Source: Mixophyes australis
Lineage: Eukaryota > Chordata > Amphibia > Anura > Limnodynastidae
DNA: 64,000 nucleotides
NCBI GenBank assembly: GCA_036250195.1
Contig: JAVHZZ010000003.1
Location: 86,941,418-87,005,417 of the forward strand
Direction of reading: 5' to 3'
In this document: piece after piece, positions 10,916 to 20,929 of the stretch
Layout of the letters: every line of letters begins with the position of its first letter
Numbering within the stretch: the first letter of the stretch is position 1
The notes under the pieces: model-generated
Seen by the model: the letters and a program-made list of their open reading frames with translations, nothing else
What the model was told of the DNA's origin: nothing
Databases searched by the model: none
Translations under genes and position numbers: made by a program

Positions 10916-11765
10916 GTGCATGTTGGTTCGCCCAAAAATGTTAAATTTGCACGTGAAATGTCGTTGATTGTCCAAGAGAAAGTGGATAAGGAAGTGAGCT
11001 TAGGCAGAATGTGCGGGCTCTTTTCTTACCCTCCTTTAAAGGGTTTGGTTGTTTCAACTGTAGGTGCCGTTCCAGAAAAGGATCAGGTGATAATTTAGAC
11101 CCATACAACATTTGTCACATCCTCCTGGTATGTCTGTGAATGATGCGATTGCAGATACTGAATGTACAGTTGTCTATCAAACTCTTGAGTACACATTGAT
11201 GTTGGTACAGCGGTGTGGGTCTGGCGCATTGCTTGCGAAGTTTGATATAGAGTCAGCTTTTAGACTTTAACCATTGCATCCTTCTTTATTTAAATTAATG
11301 GGATTTTGTTTACCTGGTGCCTATTATGTTAACAAATGTCTGCCTATGTGATGTTTGGTGTCATGTTCCTTTTATTTGCTTGTCGGGTCATTCCAATAGA
11401 TAGGGTGTTTTGCGATATTTTGGAGATGGCCACGGCAAGGGTATCCAGAACCCATCATTTTGTTAGGCTGTCTGCTAAAATTAGAGAGGACTTGGCTATG
11501 TGTTTCTGCAACATTTCTACAGGGTTTGTTTGTTGACACCTCCTCCTGATAATAACACAGAGCTTCAACTGTTTACTGATGCTACTGGGTCTGCTGGTTT
11601 TTGGGCTTATTTGGATTGTGAGTTGAGCGCCGCCGTTTGGCCCCATTCATGGCAACAGGAGGACCTCACAAATAATCTTTTACTGTTGGAATTGTTTCCA
11701 ATTAGTGTTGCGGTGGTATTGTGGGGTCAACACCTGCGGGATAGGAATATACAATTGATGTGATA
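10916..11765 (+). pseudogene. Ngaro reverse transcriptase and RNase H remnant
   Basis: RT start: 'EVSLGRMCGLFSYPPLKGLV' followed by 'VPEKDQ', the Ngaro 'LGRVAGPF...PPF...VVPKK' motif. RT palm: 'GALLAKFDIESAFRL' near 11225-11268, with the first catalytic Asp in FDIESAF; then a stop, 'PLHPSLFKLMGF' and 'YYVNKCLPM'. RNase H: 'ELQLFTDATGSAGFWAYLD' (catalytic Asp in FTDA), 'WPHSWQQEDLTNNLLLLELF' (Glu in LLELF) and 'VVLWGQHLRDR'. The downstream RNase H Asp region ('DN.AVVHAIN') is only hinted at 11770-11800. The coding sequence is then cut by a deletion and a C-run at 11810-11823. Confidence 0.85.
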
Positions 11766-11845
11766 TTTTAAGGGTTGTGCATGCCATTAATGATCAGAAG
11801 GCCACTTACCCCCCCCCCCCCCTGTTTTATTTAGCTTTCTCAATT

Positions 11846-12329
11846 ACCTTTTTTGGAGACTTTCGAGTGAGTGAGTTAGTGACGTCCTCTAAAGGTGCAA
11901 TTTGATCAGGTTTGCTTCATGAACATGTGGTTTTCAAGGATGATAGCATAGTTTATAAGGTCCACAGGTCTAAAACTGACCCATTCAGTAAAGGGTGTTG
12001 GATCACTTTACAGTGCAATGAGGACTTTTCCGTTTACCCTGTGCATTTGGCTTGTTGTATCAGTATATGGGACCAGCTCCTGGCGGTATTGGTGTAGTCA
12101 ACGTGATGGCTCTCCTTCAAATAGAGTTAATTTTTCAACATTTTTTAAGAATTGCACAGCTAAGTTTGGTTTGAACGTGGCAGATTGTGGGACTTTTTCT
12201 TTTAGAATTGGTGCAGCTACAGTAGCATCTTCAGAAGTTTGTTCTGTGCAGAATATCATGGCTTTGGGTAGATTGAAATCAGGGTATTTAAAAAAGTATA
12301 TTAGGCCATCTGTAGCGCCGAAAGCTTAG
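11846..12329 (+). pseudogene. Ngaro tyrosine recombinase remnant
   Basis: Segments in order: 'FRVSELVTSSKGA' (first catalytic Arg), 'VHRSKTDPFSKG' (the conserved RSKTD box), then in a shifted frame 'DGSPSNRVNFSTFFK', 'GTFSFRIGAATVAS' and 'IMALGRLKSGYLKKYIRP'. In the family the third segment reads HSFR; here the His is replaced by Phe, while the Arg stays. The nucleophile Tyr is the one in KYIRP. This enzyme would join the circular cDNA to the target. The N-terminal half is missing, lost in the deletion just upstream. Confidence 0.87.
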
Positions 12330-12330
12330 T

Positions 12331-12735
12331 TTTAATGGCCCCGTTGAGGCTAACCCATGACATGTGGGGCTAAATTTGGGCATCCAGGAACTTTGGGTAT
12401 TCTCTTAGGGGGAAATGATTTGGGAAAGCTGAAGGGGCTGGACCTAATTACCCATATAAAATCAGACGTGGAAGTCATTAAATCCCAATGGCCTTCAGTA
12501 CAGTAAGACATAATACCCAGAATAAATTTAAGAGGATTTGATAACCCAGCTCTCCTTGACAAGGTTTATTCTAAGGTTAACAGTGCTGTAAGAAAATGAT
12601 TTATAAGTATAAAGGGTGATGTAATCAGCTACCCAGCCATTAAAGCCCATTTCACACAATTCCATAGGGTAGATGGGGTGCACTTGTATGACTTGTTGTC
12701 ACTTATTTTGTGGGGCAAATTTTTCTTTCTCTTGT
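12331..12735 (+). pseudogene. Ngaro SGNH hydrolase remnant
   Basis: The domain follows the recombinase. Block III is 'GILLGGNDLGKLKGLDL' near 12395-12445 (Gly-Asn-Asp intact). Then come 'KVYSKVNSAVRK', a stop, 'GDVISYPAI' and block V 'VDGVHLYD' near 12671-12694, with the catalytic Asp-X-X-His pair. Block I with the nucleophilic Ser is absent, so a deletion removed the start. An extra hydrolase ORF of this type is known from vertebrate Ngaro elements; its role in their cycle is unresolved. Confidence 0.8.
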
Positions 12736-13125
12736 ACGGCTTTGAGAAGTCACTTTGGTGGCGAGCTTAGGTTCCTGGGACAGGGAAATCTCGCTGTTGG
12801 GCAAAGCTGTCCAATCAGTGGTCATAATGCCACATTTAAGTGACGTATTGGGCATTCTCTCTTAACTGGGAGGAACAACTATTTAGACTACCCTTTTGGG
12901 GAATTATAGCACACCACTTGGTTTGGTGGACCTCAACTAAGGAGCCAAAATGGGGTAGAGTAGGGCACCCCCGACTGAAAGTGTCCCAGTATTTAGTCCA
13001 AAGTTTATGGTTTATTTATATGGCTGAAGGCTGATTGGTCTTGCTTCCACCATTTCAATTAAATTTAATTTTCAATAAAATTTGCAACTTTTTATTTGCC
13101 AAACAAGTGTCTTGGGTCTTAACTT

Positions 13126-14182
13126 TTACCTTTAATAGTATTTCACTTACCAAGAGTTATCTTAATACTGTAAAGTAATCAACCGCTAGACGGATTATGG
13201 TTAAGCCCTTTCTGGAACAATTGTTATGCAAAAGACTTCTTCAAGCAGGAGAATCTAAAAGTATTCTGCCAAATGCTTCTTCGATCTGACTCTAAAATCA
13301 ATGTATTTGTTCAAAGTAAACCAAAACCAAGGTGGTGCTTGTCAAGATGACACTTGTTTCAAACAAGTGATTTGTGATATTTTGTTTGATGATACAGGTA
13401 TACTTTGAAAGAAGAATAATAGTGTAGATTTGCAAAATTTAGAGAAGACAAAAACCATAGAAGAGAATAAAAATATGGAAAATTGGTATTAGACAACATA
13501 TGTATAATTTATATACCCAAATAATATTTGAAGAAAATGAGAGCAATTCAATAAATGAGCTAACTTAATAGTTATTAATTGCCTGGGCAAATAGGTTATT
13601 ACCTGCTAATAAAGAACCAGTCAGTATAGCCATTATTTTTGGCAGCAAATTATTCTTGAATGCAAATTTTGTTGTTTTATACTGTATTTAAAAATTGTGT
13701 ATGTTATAATATCAGATAAATATTTTGCAGCAATTGGTTAATAGAGGAGTTCAATGTCTCATCCAGCACTCAGTAAGCAATGATGAGCTTGGAGAGCACA
13801 GCTTATGAAGTCCTAACAATAGAGTATTAATGTAAATCCACATTCATCTGGAAATGAGGTAGTTCCATGAAATTACTATCATGGGGTATTATTCAGGTTG
13901 GCCCTTGCAATTGGTAAATAAGATGATCTCAAGGAAATATGCTATTCAACTTCACTAAAAACATGCACTATAGAAAGAATATTTTCATCATATAAATATT
14001 TTGTTGCACATTAAAAGCCCTGACATTAGCTCTTATTTTCTGATTTTCCATTTGGGAACTACATTTGCTCTGAGCCACAACAACTATAGTGCAATTAGCC
14101 TGTATCATTCTAGCACAAGTTTAACAATTAAAGCAAGTATCATAGTTTATGGTATAAGTGGAATGTTTGTAAATCAGCCCTT
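13126..14182. other. Unclassified AT-rich sequence
   Basis: No open frame with family resemblance and no clear transposon ends. It lies between the Ngaro 3' region and MITE A2. Confidence 0.5.
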
Positions 14183-14356
14183 GGGGTATATTTACTAAAC
14201 CACGGGTTTGAAAAGTGGAGATGTTTCCTATAGCAAACAATCAGATTTTAGCTATTATTTTGTAGAATATACTAAATAAATGATGGCTAGAATTTGATTG
14301 GTTGCTATAGGCAACATCTCTACTTTTTCAAACCCGCAGTTCAGTAAATATACCCC
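14183..14356. mobile_element. Palindromic MITE, family A, copy 2 (174 bp)
   Basis: Same family as 2882-3057. It opens GGGGTATATTTACTAAACC and closes GTTCAGTAAATATACCCC. Inside are 'cgggtttgaaaagtggagat' and 'ttgcctatagcaac'-type blocks, mirrored around 'tgatggctagaatttgattg'. The flanking triplets CTT and CTG allow a 3-bp TSD with one mismatch. Noncoding. Confidence 0.8.
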
Positions 14357-14664
14357 CTGGACTTAATTTTATTGCCTTGAAGTTTTCTGCAATGCCATCA
14401 ACTCAGTGGCACCAATCTCTAAATATCCCATCTGTAGGAAAAAAATACTTGCACATATATACTATCACAGTACTCAAGATTACGTTAATTCACAAAGAAG
14501 ACACCAACCATCGCCTCTTTGCATTGTTGAATGTGGACTTAAAACATAATAATGCTTTATGCAGGATAGTATGCTTAATGCATGCCTCTCTGTCCTAGTC
14601 CACCTTGATCAGGTAGGTTTCATTTCAGGTCGCCAAATCACAGTACAACAAGTGTCAACCCCCT

Positions 14665-14905
14665 AATAAATGTTAAACTAGCGCTCCTGTAATTTTAAAA
14701 ATAAATTAAAGAGCCCATATTATGATATAATATGTAATATATAAATTATAGTACCCCCATTATGAAATAAATTAATTATAGTGCCCATTTATTATATAAA
14801 TTAATAATAGTGCTCGTTTATTATATAAATTAATTATAATGCCCCTGTTATGAAATTAATTATGGTGCTCCCTAAAATATATAAATGAATGATAGTGTTT
14901 ATTAA
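14665..14905. repeat. AT-rich minisatellite, about 36-40 bp unit
   Basis: Five or six imperfect units of the form 'tattatataaattaattatagtgcccc' follow one another, alternating 'gtgcccatt', 'gtgctcgtt', 'atgcccctg' and 'gtgctccct'. The period varies by a few bases between units. Origin unknown. Confidence 0.7.
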
Positions 14906-15612
14906 AAACATTATTGTCTCTTTAAATAATAATACTTACCTAAAATATTCTTCTTTTTTTGATTCAACAAGGAGTACTTGCCATGAAATGAGTTACTTTC
15001 CGGTGAGACTGTCTACTTAATAGCTGGCAGCCAATTAGGAGCAGTCGCTTATAACAGTCATGGATAAATGAAATATCATAATCATGAATTTAATTATAAT
15101 ATTAAACTAATATTATAGCATTTTAAACAAGTTGGCTTGTGTGTAGGCACAAATGTACTCCCTCGCCCACAGCAAAAAAAAAGATACATTTAAAATAAAA
15201 TAGACATTTACAAAAAGATATTCTACTCCTACAAGTCTCCTGGCCTTGAGCTGGGCCTGTGCAGCATTTCCATACATTTTGGACTGACAGTACCTTTAAA
15301 TAGCAGATTTTCAGGGCATTAAGACTTTCAAGTGAGACATGAGTGAAAGTGAAGAAAGCATAGGGACTTTAGCAAACATATGAAATACCTTATAGATAAT
15401 ATTTTCCCCAGAGGCAGTGCTGGTCCCATAGTGGGCTATCTTTGGCTGGGTCACTGGGCCACCAGCATTTTTCTCCTTTAAAATGTTCCTAATATGCTGC
15501 TGAGTCAAGTCTTGTCCCCCCCCTCCGGGCTAAAATTTGCTAGCCCTCCGCTGATTCCCCCCATTTAACAGTCTGGTCAGTTAAAAACAATTACTATAGG
15601 AAATATAGGAAT
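14906..15612. other. Unclassified sequence with a possible transposon end near 15504-15560
   Basis: Mostly AT-rich, with no gene. 'gtcccccccctccgggctaaaatttgctagccctccgctgatt' occupies about 15510-15553. It resembles the right end of the inverted-repeat element at 27811-29579 ('cttgccccccgagctaaagtctgccagccagcccc'), so a fragment of that family may sit here. The left partner was not found. Confidence 0.35.
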
Positions 15613-16380
15613 ATAAATGTCACGACTCTGAATGATTTTGTAGATCCCTTGTCTCTGCCGAGATGGTACTCGCCCAGGAGTGCGGAGTCTAACGGGTAGG
15701 AGGTATTCACTAGTAATCCCCGCAAGAGAATATAGACTTCGCTGCTCCTATCCCGCAGGTCGCGGTCTCCCAAACGAGCAGTGGCAGAGGGTAGTGGAGT
15801 CTTGGACACGATGGATAAGAAAAGGATTCCAATTCACGAATTAAAAGTTCATAGCTCACAGGCATCACAAACAAGAGTATCGCCGAGGAACAGCAGCTGT
15901 AGGCCAGGAAGAACTGCTGAGTAGTGGTAATGGATATTGATATGATTAAATGATGAGATGACTTGAAATAACGGCAGAGGCTGAACACACGGCAAGTAGG
16001 ACAGGGTGAGAAGATGAATCTCAACACGCTACTTCATAGTTGGTAACCCTTGACAACTGCAGGGAGTGAGTAGAGCAAGTTCAACGCTGAGATGATAGAG
16101 GGAGAATGCTAGATCCAATATACTAAGTCACGGCAAATAAGGTGATCACTGATACAGCAACAGTCCAACAGATTGATTATATAGAACTAGCTGATCCGTA
16201 AACAAAGATGATTCAACGTAGCAAGTAAGTTACTGGCATCGCGGCAATTCCCGTTGAAGAAAAGGCAGAAGCGTGGATTTACAGATAACAATCCCAAATA
16301 GCAGAGATGAAGGCAAATACATCAACCAGTTTGTTACCTCGAAGTAGCGGTGGAGTGAAGTGTAGCTGAGCCGTGCGTAG

Positions 16381-16726
16381 AACTACAGGTGACAGGTAAC
16401 TCGGCAGCAGATCCGTGGGTAGAGTAATAGCGATGTTAAGCCAGCCGAACAGGAATGATAAACTTAAGCTGCGGCAATGAACACAGGTGTAGCATATGGT
16501 TCACAACAATATTTCACCGTACAGGTTAGCAGCAGAGTAAAGTTCAGTTGAACAACTACAGGTGACAGGTTAATCGGCAGCAGATCTGTTAGTAGCAATA
16601 GTGATGTCGAGCCAGCCGAACAGCGTCGATAACTTTGAGCTGTAGTAATGTACACAAGTGTAGCATAGAGTTCCCAATAGTAGTTCACCATACAGGTTAG
16701 CAGCAGAGAGAGTACAGCTACTATGA
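16381..16726. repeat. Two-copy tandem repeat (173 bp) inside solo LTR 2
   Basis: 'AACTACAGGTGACAGGT' begins at 16381 and at 16554. In both units 'cggcagcagatc', 'gagccagccgaacag', 'cacaggtgtagcat' and 'acaggttagcagcagag' follow in the same order. This parallels the tandem arrays in solo LTR 1, though the sequence unit differs. Confidence 0.8.
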
Positions 16727-16781
16727 CGAGTCCAGCTGAAATAAACGATGTCAGTGAAGCGTGCAGCTGAATCCCAGCGAT

Positions 16782-17372
16782 TATTATTATTATCTTTTAT
16801 TTGTTAGACGCCACAAGGTATCTGCAGCGCCGTACATAGTACAAACAGTAAATCATACAGGGTTGAACAGTACAGAACAGTAAACACAAAGTACCAATAC
16901 TTCAGAGGCTCCGGGCAGACAAATGGAGTAAATATGGAGCAGAAGAATGGGTATGGAGACAGGAGGGGAGAGGGGCCCTGCTCATTCGATCTTACATCCT
17001 AAAGGAGGGTGGACGAAACAGGCACAATAGGGAGGCGGTGATGCAAGGGGGAGAGAGAGGGGACCAGAGGAGAGAGGGGAGAACGAGCGGAGGAGATGAG
17101 GGGCTAGGTGGAAGGTTGGTGGGCTTTGAGGAACAGGTGAGTTTTGAGTGCTTGTTTGAAGGAGCACAGATTGGGAGCGAGACGGATGGAGCGAGGGAGG
17201 TCATTCCAGTGCAGGGGAGCAGCACGGGAGAAGTCTTGGATTCTGGAGTGGGAAGAGGTAATTAGAGTTGAGGAGAGGCGACGGTCATTTGCTGAGCGTA
17301 GGGAGCGGGCGGGAGTGTGAATGGTGAGGAGGTTAGAGATATAAGGGGCAGTGGACTGGGAGAGAGCTTTGT
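16782..17372 (-). mobile_element. L2-type LINE 3' fragment, 591 bp, 6-bp TSD
   Basis: A 5'-truncated non-LTR insertion on the minus strand, flanked by AGCGAT at 16776-16781 and 17373-17378. Its 3' end is an ATT microsatellite (plus strand 'ttattattattatc') next to 'gacgccacaaggtatctgcagcgccgtaca', the L2-like tail shared with the SINEs in this window. Codons for the ORF2 C-terminus occupy 17104-17372. The insertion lies inside solo LTR 2 and is therefore younger. Confidence 0.88.
17104..17372 (-). pseudogene. L2 ORF2 C-terminal fragment
   Basis: The open frame reads 'ALSQSTAPYISNLLTIHTPA', 'RSLRSANDRRLSS', 'FSRAAPLHWNDLPRSIRLA' and 'SFKQALKTHLFLKA', then a stop. This is the standard L2 ending (APP.L..L, RSLRSA, APxLWNxLP, FKxxLKTHLF). 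Only about 90 residues survive, with no RT catalytic motif, so it is a dead 5'-truncated copy. The frame is intact over its whole length, which suggests a fairly recent insertion. Confidence 0.87.
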
Positions 17373-17691
17373 AGCGATCCACGAATAATAGGTAAGTCAA
17401 ACCTATGGAAGCCAAATCCTAATACTGAGTGAGTAACACGAAGAACAGGCAATGAACAGAGAACCATGGGAGGTTTAAATAATAGTCCAGAACCAATGAG
17501 AAATAGGGAGAAGGTCCAAAACAAGGTTACAAGGAGCACATGTGTAAAAGTGATGTCTCAGAATCAAGTAGTAGTTCAATCACCGCTCACAAGAGGAAAG
17601 TAACAGCGCCGGTTCCTGTTTATGGGACCGGCGTGTGACAATAAATGTGTACCAAGAGAGTAAAGGGTCATTTGAAAGAATGTCCTTAACC

Positions 17692-18010
17692 CAGTAGTTC
17701 CCAAACTTTCTCAGTTCGAGGCACCCTTAGAGTCACCATAATATTTCCAAGGCACCCCTAAGCCAAAATAGTTACCGGGTAGTCCCTTTTTTTAAGTAGT
17801 TGGATCAAAATAACATAAATGTATTTATTCCCCTTCACCATCACATTGTGCCCCTTCATCATATCACTATGCCCCTTCACCATATCACTTTGTATCCCCT
17901 TCATCAAATCACTGTGTTCCCCGTTGCCATCTCACACTCTGTGTCCCCCTCTTCATCAGCTCACACTCTGTCCCCCTCTTCATCAGCTCTCACTCTGTCC
18001 CCCCTTTAGC
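17692..18010. mobile_element. hAT-type element, left end plus minisatellite
   Basis: CAGTAGTTCCCAAACTTTC at 17692 is the terminal signature of a common hAT group. 'ggcacccttagagtcacc' and 'ccaaggcacccctaagcc' follow. From about 17825 to 18005 the sequence becomes a tandem repeat of roughly 19-24 bp, 'ccccttcatcatatcactgtg'. The right terminus was not found; the copy may be cut by the Helitron remnant that follows. Confidence 0.65.
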
Positions 18011-18099
18011 ATCTTCTACTAGGGAAAACCGGCAATAACTGCCTTTAATTAAACTGAAATATAATGACTAAAAGACTTTATTAGCAGAATTCAAAAACT

Positions 18100-18245
18100 T
18101 TTTTATACACTACATTACATGTAGACTTCTGAATAACAGAGTATAATAAATAAATAACTATAGATTGTAAATCACTATATTAAAGGAACTAAATACTTTC
18201 TTTATACACTACATTATATGTATAAGTTCTTCCATCGAAGTTACA
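18100..18245. repeat. Direct repeat, about 115 bp apart
   Basis: 'ttttatacactacattacatgtagacttct' near 18100 and 'tctttatacactacattatatgtataagttct' near 18200 are two copies of one phrase in an AT-rich setting. They lie on the 3' side of the minus-strand Helitron remnant and may belong to it. Confidence 0.5.
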
Positions 18246-18254
18246 TTGCTGGGC

Positions 18255-18620
18255 TTTAATTAAAATTTAATTAAAATTATGGATAATGCAACATAAAGCT
18301 GTCCATGTGTAAACACCGGTTTAGCTAACGACAGGTGAGCCTTTTGTAGGGTTTGTCCTTGACTCTTGTTTATTTTCATGGTGAATGCGATAATTATGTT
18401 TGGCACAGGAGTCTGAAAAATGATCATTAATCTCCTCTACCAAAAAATATAGAGCATCACAGCTCACACATTGCACGTCCATAGGACCCAAAGAGTAGTA
18501 TTGTGGCAAATACATCATGTCCAATGGTAGTGGCGTATCAGTTATTTCTGTTATAATTGCATTGTGATGATAACTTTCTTGACTGTAAGATCTCTAAACT
18601 ACGTGCTCTGGGCGACCTGT
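18255..18620 (-). pseudogene. Helitron Rep-helicase remnant with internal deletion
   Basis: On the minus strand 'YSLGPMDVQCVSCDALYFL' (about 18500-18440) matches the N-terminal zinc-finger-like region of Helitron proteins, which normally precedes Rep by hundreds of residues. After 'FSDSCAKHN' it runs within a few codons into helicase motif sequence 'IIAFTMKINKSQGQTLQKA' and 'LAKPVFTHGQLYVALS' (about 18400-18280), the PIF1-type C-terminal motifs. The Rep HUH domain and most of the helicase are therefore deleted. A fused ORF like this cannot catalyse rolling-circle transposition. Confidence 0.8.
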
Positions 18621-18639
18621 AAGAGTTCCACTACATCAA

Positions 18640-19330
18640 TGTTCTTATTAAAGTAATTTCATCGTTTTCCAATAAGCACTGTCTAAGCGATTTGTGTGGT
18701 TCCAAAGCACAAGCAATTTATTTAGCAAAAGCAAAAGTTTAGCAGTTCAATAAACAAGTACAATACAGCCGATACCAAATATATACATACGCTGCGTCTG
18801 CTGCGCTCAGCTGCGCTCTCTGCTAGATAAAGCGAGACAGTCCTACAGTCCAGAAGACTGTGGTCAGAGTGACTGTTTAACTGGTTCCAGGGAGCTGTAT
18901 ATAAACACTTAGTGATACAGTGAAAACAATACAGATGAGTTGCCTTGCTTCCATAGGTTCAGGCTTCAGGAGGGTCCAGTGCAATGCAGGTCATTGGCCA
19001 ATTCAAACAACACCCTCCAAGGGTGGGGGTCAACATTCCAAGGGTGGGGGTCTGCTCTCCAGATGATCTATACTTAGTTTTCCTGCCAAGAACTGGTTCA
19101 AACTGGTCTATTAGCATTACACTGACAATATCATTCTAATCATTTATTCTCTATCATCGATAACTAGCGAACGCCTTTCGGCAAATGAACCGGACAACTG
19201 CGGATAAATAGGGGATTAGAATGATACCAAACATGACATGCTTCCCGTGACCTGAACTTAAAATATCACTAAAGTGTACATATAACCTTATAATATATAA
19301 CTATAAACCAAATAACATCTGCTCATAAAC
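18640..19330. other. LTR-like unclassified region
   Basis: Read on the minus strand it has an 'AATAAATTGC' polyadenylation-type segment at about 18715 and GC-richer content ('gctgcgctcagctgcgctctctg') unlike its surroundings. There is also a direct repeat, 'ccaagggtgggggtc', at about 19017 and 19037. These features fit the U3/R/U5 of an LTR inserted in or next to the Helitron. No TG...CA ends with a TSD could be confirmed. Confidence 0.35.
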
Positions 19331-19339
19331 GACTGTGGA

Positions 19340-19890
19340 ATGGAACCATTTTAAATATGAAATATATATATAAATGAATGTGAAAGTGCGAGTGTATGCG
19401 TGCGTGCGTGCGTGCTTTATCGCAATCGCACGGTAAAACAATATTAATCAATATACTTTCTTTCATCCAATTATATGACTTCGACTTTATTGAGGGCAGC
19501 CTATTGCATGTTTATTGTAAACAACTCAAAGGAAAAGTGAATAATGAAATAACACAGCAGTCCGTGAGTGATGTCCCCGCAGTATGCACTTATATGTGTG
19601 GCTGCAAATAACTATCACAGTTTCCAGACCACCAGACAGGTCACATGTTCCAGGTCACCCGGCAGGTGCACAGGAAGATTTCACTAACTGTCACAGTTTC
19701 CAGAACAACCTGCATGTGCACAGGTTTATTGCCAACGGGCACATTTTCCAGAGGACAATGGTAATGTTGTAAATGGCGGGCGGATGTTTTGCAACATAAC
19801 TCCGAAACAATTACAACGTCAATATTTTTTGCAGATCTACAAGTCCTTTAATTTGGTATATGATATGCCCTGCTCAGACAATGGTATCAT
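19340..19890. other. Unclassified region with a duplicated 40-60 bp segment
   Basis: A GTGC run at 19400-19416 is followed by AT-rich DNA. 'aactatcacagtttccaga' (19610) and 'aactgtcacagtttccagaa' (19686) begin two copies of a segment that both end '...tgcacagg'. From 19790 the phrase 'actccgaaacaattacaacg...tttaatttggtatatga' resembles the 5' subterminal phrase of the Helitron at 29580. A Helitron fragment is possible but unproven. Confidence 0.3.
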
Positions 19891-20338
19891 AGAAATAAGT
19901 CACTCGTAAAAGTTGTACTTAAGCTATTAATATATAGATATGTTTCCTTATTGGGCTGGCAATGCTTTGCCACAATTACTTTAATTTTGACCTGACAGGA
20001 ATTAACAAATGGGGTTTGAAAGTAAAAGTTCTCTATTTGCATATTTGCAAAAATGCAAATGCACAACCACGTTTCCATAAGTGTATTTTCAGTTACAAGC
20101 GTCTTAAGATACATGCAACTTTTAATCTATTATGTAGCTGCTTTCAGATCAAACATTATCAATTTGTAAACTGCACTCATCTTGTGTAGGCACAGAATGT
20201 ATGCTTGGTAAGGAAAGTATTTCAAAGATACATAAAAGATGCTTCACAGAGGGGTGCTCCTAATTTGTGTTTACTTGCCCTTACTGTACTGCACTAGCAT
20301 AGAAACACTGCTAATCTGCAAGAGACCACAAGATTTTT
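19891..20338. other. Unclassified AT-rich sequence
   Basis: No recognisable gene or repeat up to the TA target of the Tc1/mariner element. Confidence 0.45.
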
Positions 20339-20459
20339 TAGGCCACTTTATTAGTTACACCTTTCTAGTACTGAGTAGGACCACCTTTTGCTCACAGAAC
20401 ATTTAAATTCTTTGGCGCTCAACAAGGATTCAACAAGGTGCTGGAAACATTCCATATAC

Positions 20460-20928
20460 CATGCATGTCAAACTCAAAACCCAATTAGGCTAAATAATCA
20501 AAGTCTAAGATTGTGTGGGCCGCAAGAAAGTAAAAAAGTCTTATATGCAATTTCGTAAGGTATATTATTAAGAACAAACAAAAATAAAGTTTAATGTTTT
20601 CTTCCCAATGCTTAAAACTGTGCCCTTCTTGCTGCTTTTTTCTCTCCTTCACCTGTCTCCCCTGTTTCACACTGTGCCCTCCATTATGCTGCATTTGCTC
20701 CCCTTCATGTCCCCATTATTTCACACTGTGCCCTCCATTATGCAGCTTTTGCTACTCATCACTTACTTTTCTATTGTCTTCTAACTTCTCTTCTTTCTTC
20801 CTCTCTTCTTCTTGTGGCTGCTTACTGGGTGATCTCAGGCTTGGTGTCCCCTTCACCTTGCTTACCCCACTGACCGCATTATACTGGCCGCATAAATACA
20901 CATTTGGGCCGCAAGTTTGACACTCCTG
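20460..20928. mobile_element. hAT-type MITE nested in Tc1/mariner
   Basis: The left end CATGCATGTCAAACTCAAA and the right end 'GGCCGCAAGTTTGACACTCCTG' are inverted relatives of the hAT terminus CAGGGGTGTCAAACTC. The 'gtgggccgcaagaaa' box appears inverted near the right end as 'ttgggccgcaagtttg'. The flanks CCATATAC and CCTTAGAG could be a decayed 8-bp TSD (5 of 8 match). The interior holds 'cactgtgccctccattatgc' units repeated at about 20670 and 20730. Confidence 0.72.
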
Positions 20929-20929
20929 C

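Larger units (their letters stand above)
9996..13125 (+). mobile_element. Ngaro-like (DIRS-order) retrotransposon, 3' two thirds
   Basis: Plus-strand remnants appear in the order expected of vertebrate Ngaro elements: conserved gag block (10190-10560), reverse transcriptase (10916-11470), RNase H (11530-11765), tyrosine recombinase (11846-12330) and SGNH hydrolase (12331-12735). A UTR follows with an AATAAA at 13074-13079. Such elements integrate by tyrosine-recombinase chemistry from a circular intermediate and leave no TSD. The split direct repeats at the ends were not found. The 5' portion probably continues at 8601-8839 and perhaps 3905-4714, displaced by later insertions. Confidence 0.88.
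15618..17640 (+). mobile_element. Solo LTR 2, TGTCACG...GTGACA, 5-bp TSD, hit by an L2
   Basis: It starts TGTCACGACTCTG, ends CCGGCGTGTGACA, and is flanked by ATAAA at 15613-15617 and 17641-17645. Removing the L2 insertion (16782-17372 plus one TSD copy) leaves about 1.43 kb. Its 3' part ('aggtttaaataatagtcc', 'accaatgagaaat', 'gaccggcgtgtgaca') matches the compact solo LTR at 37131-37452, so both belong to one LTR family. No internal coding region or second LTR is present. Confidence 0.86.
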
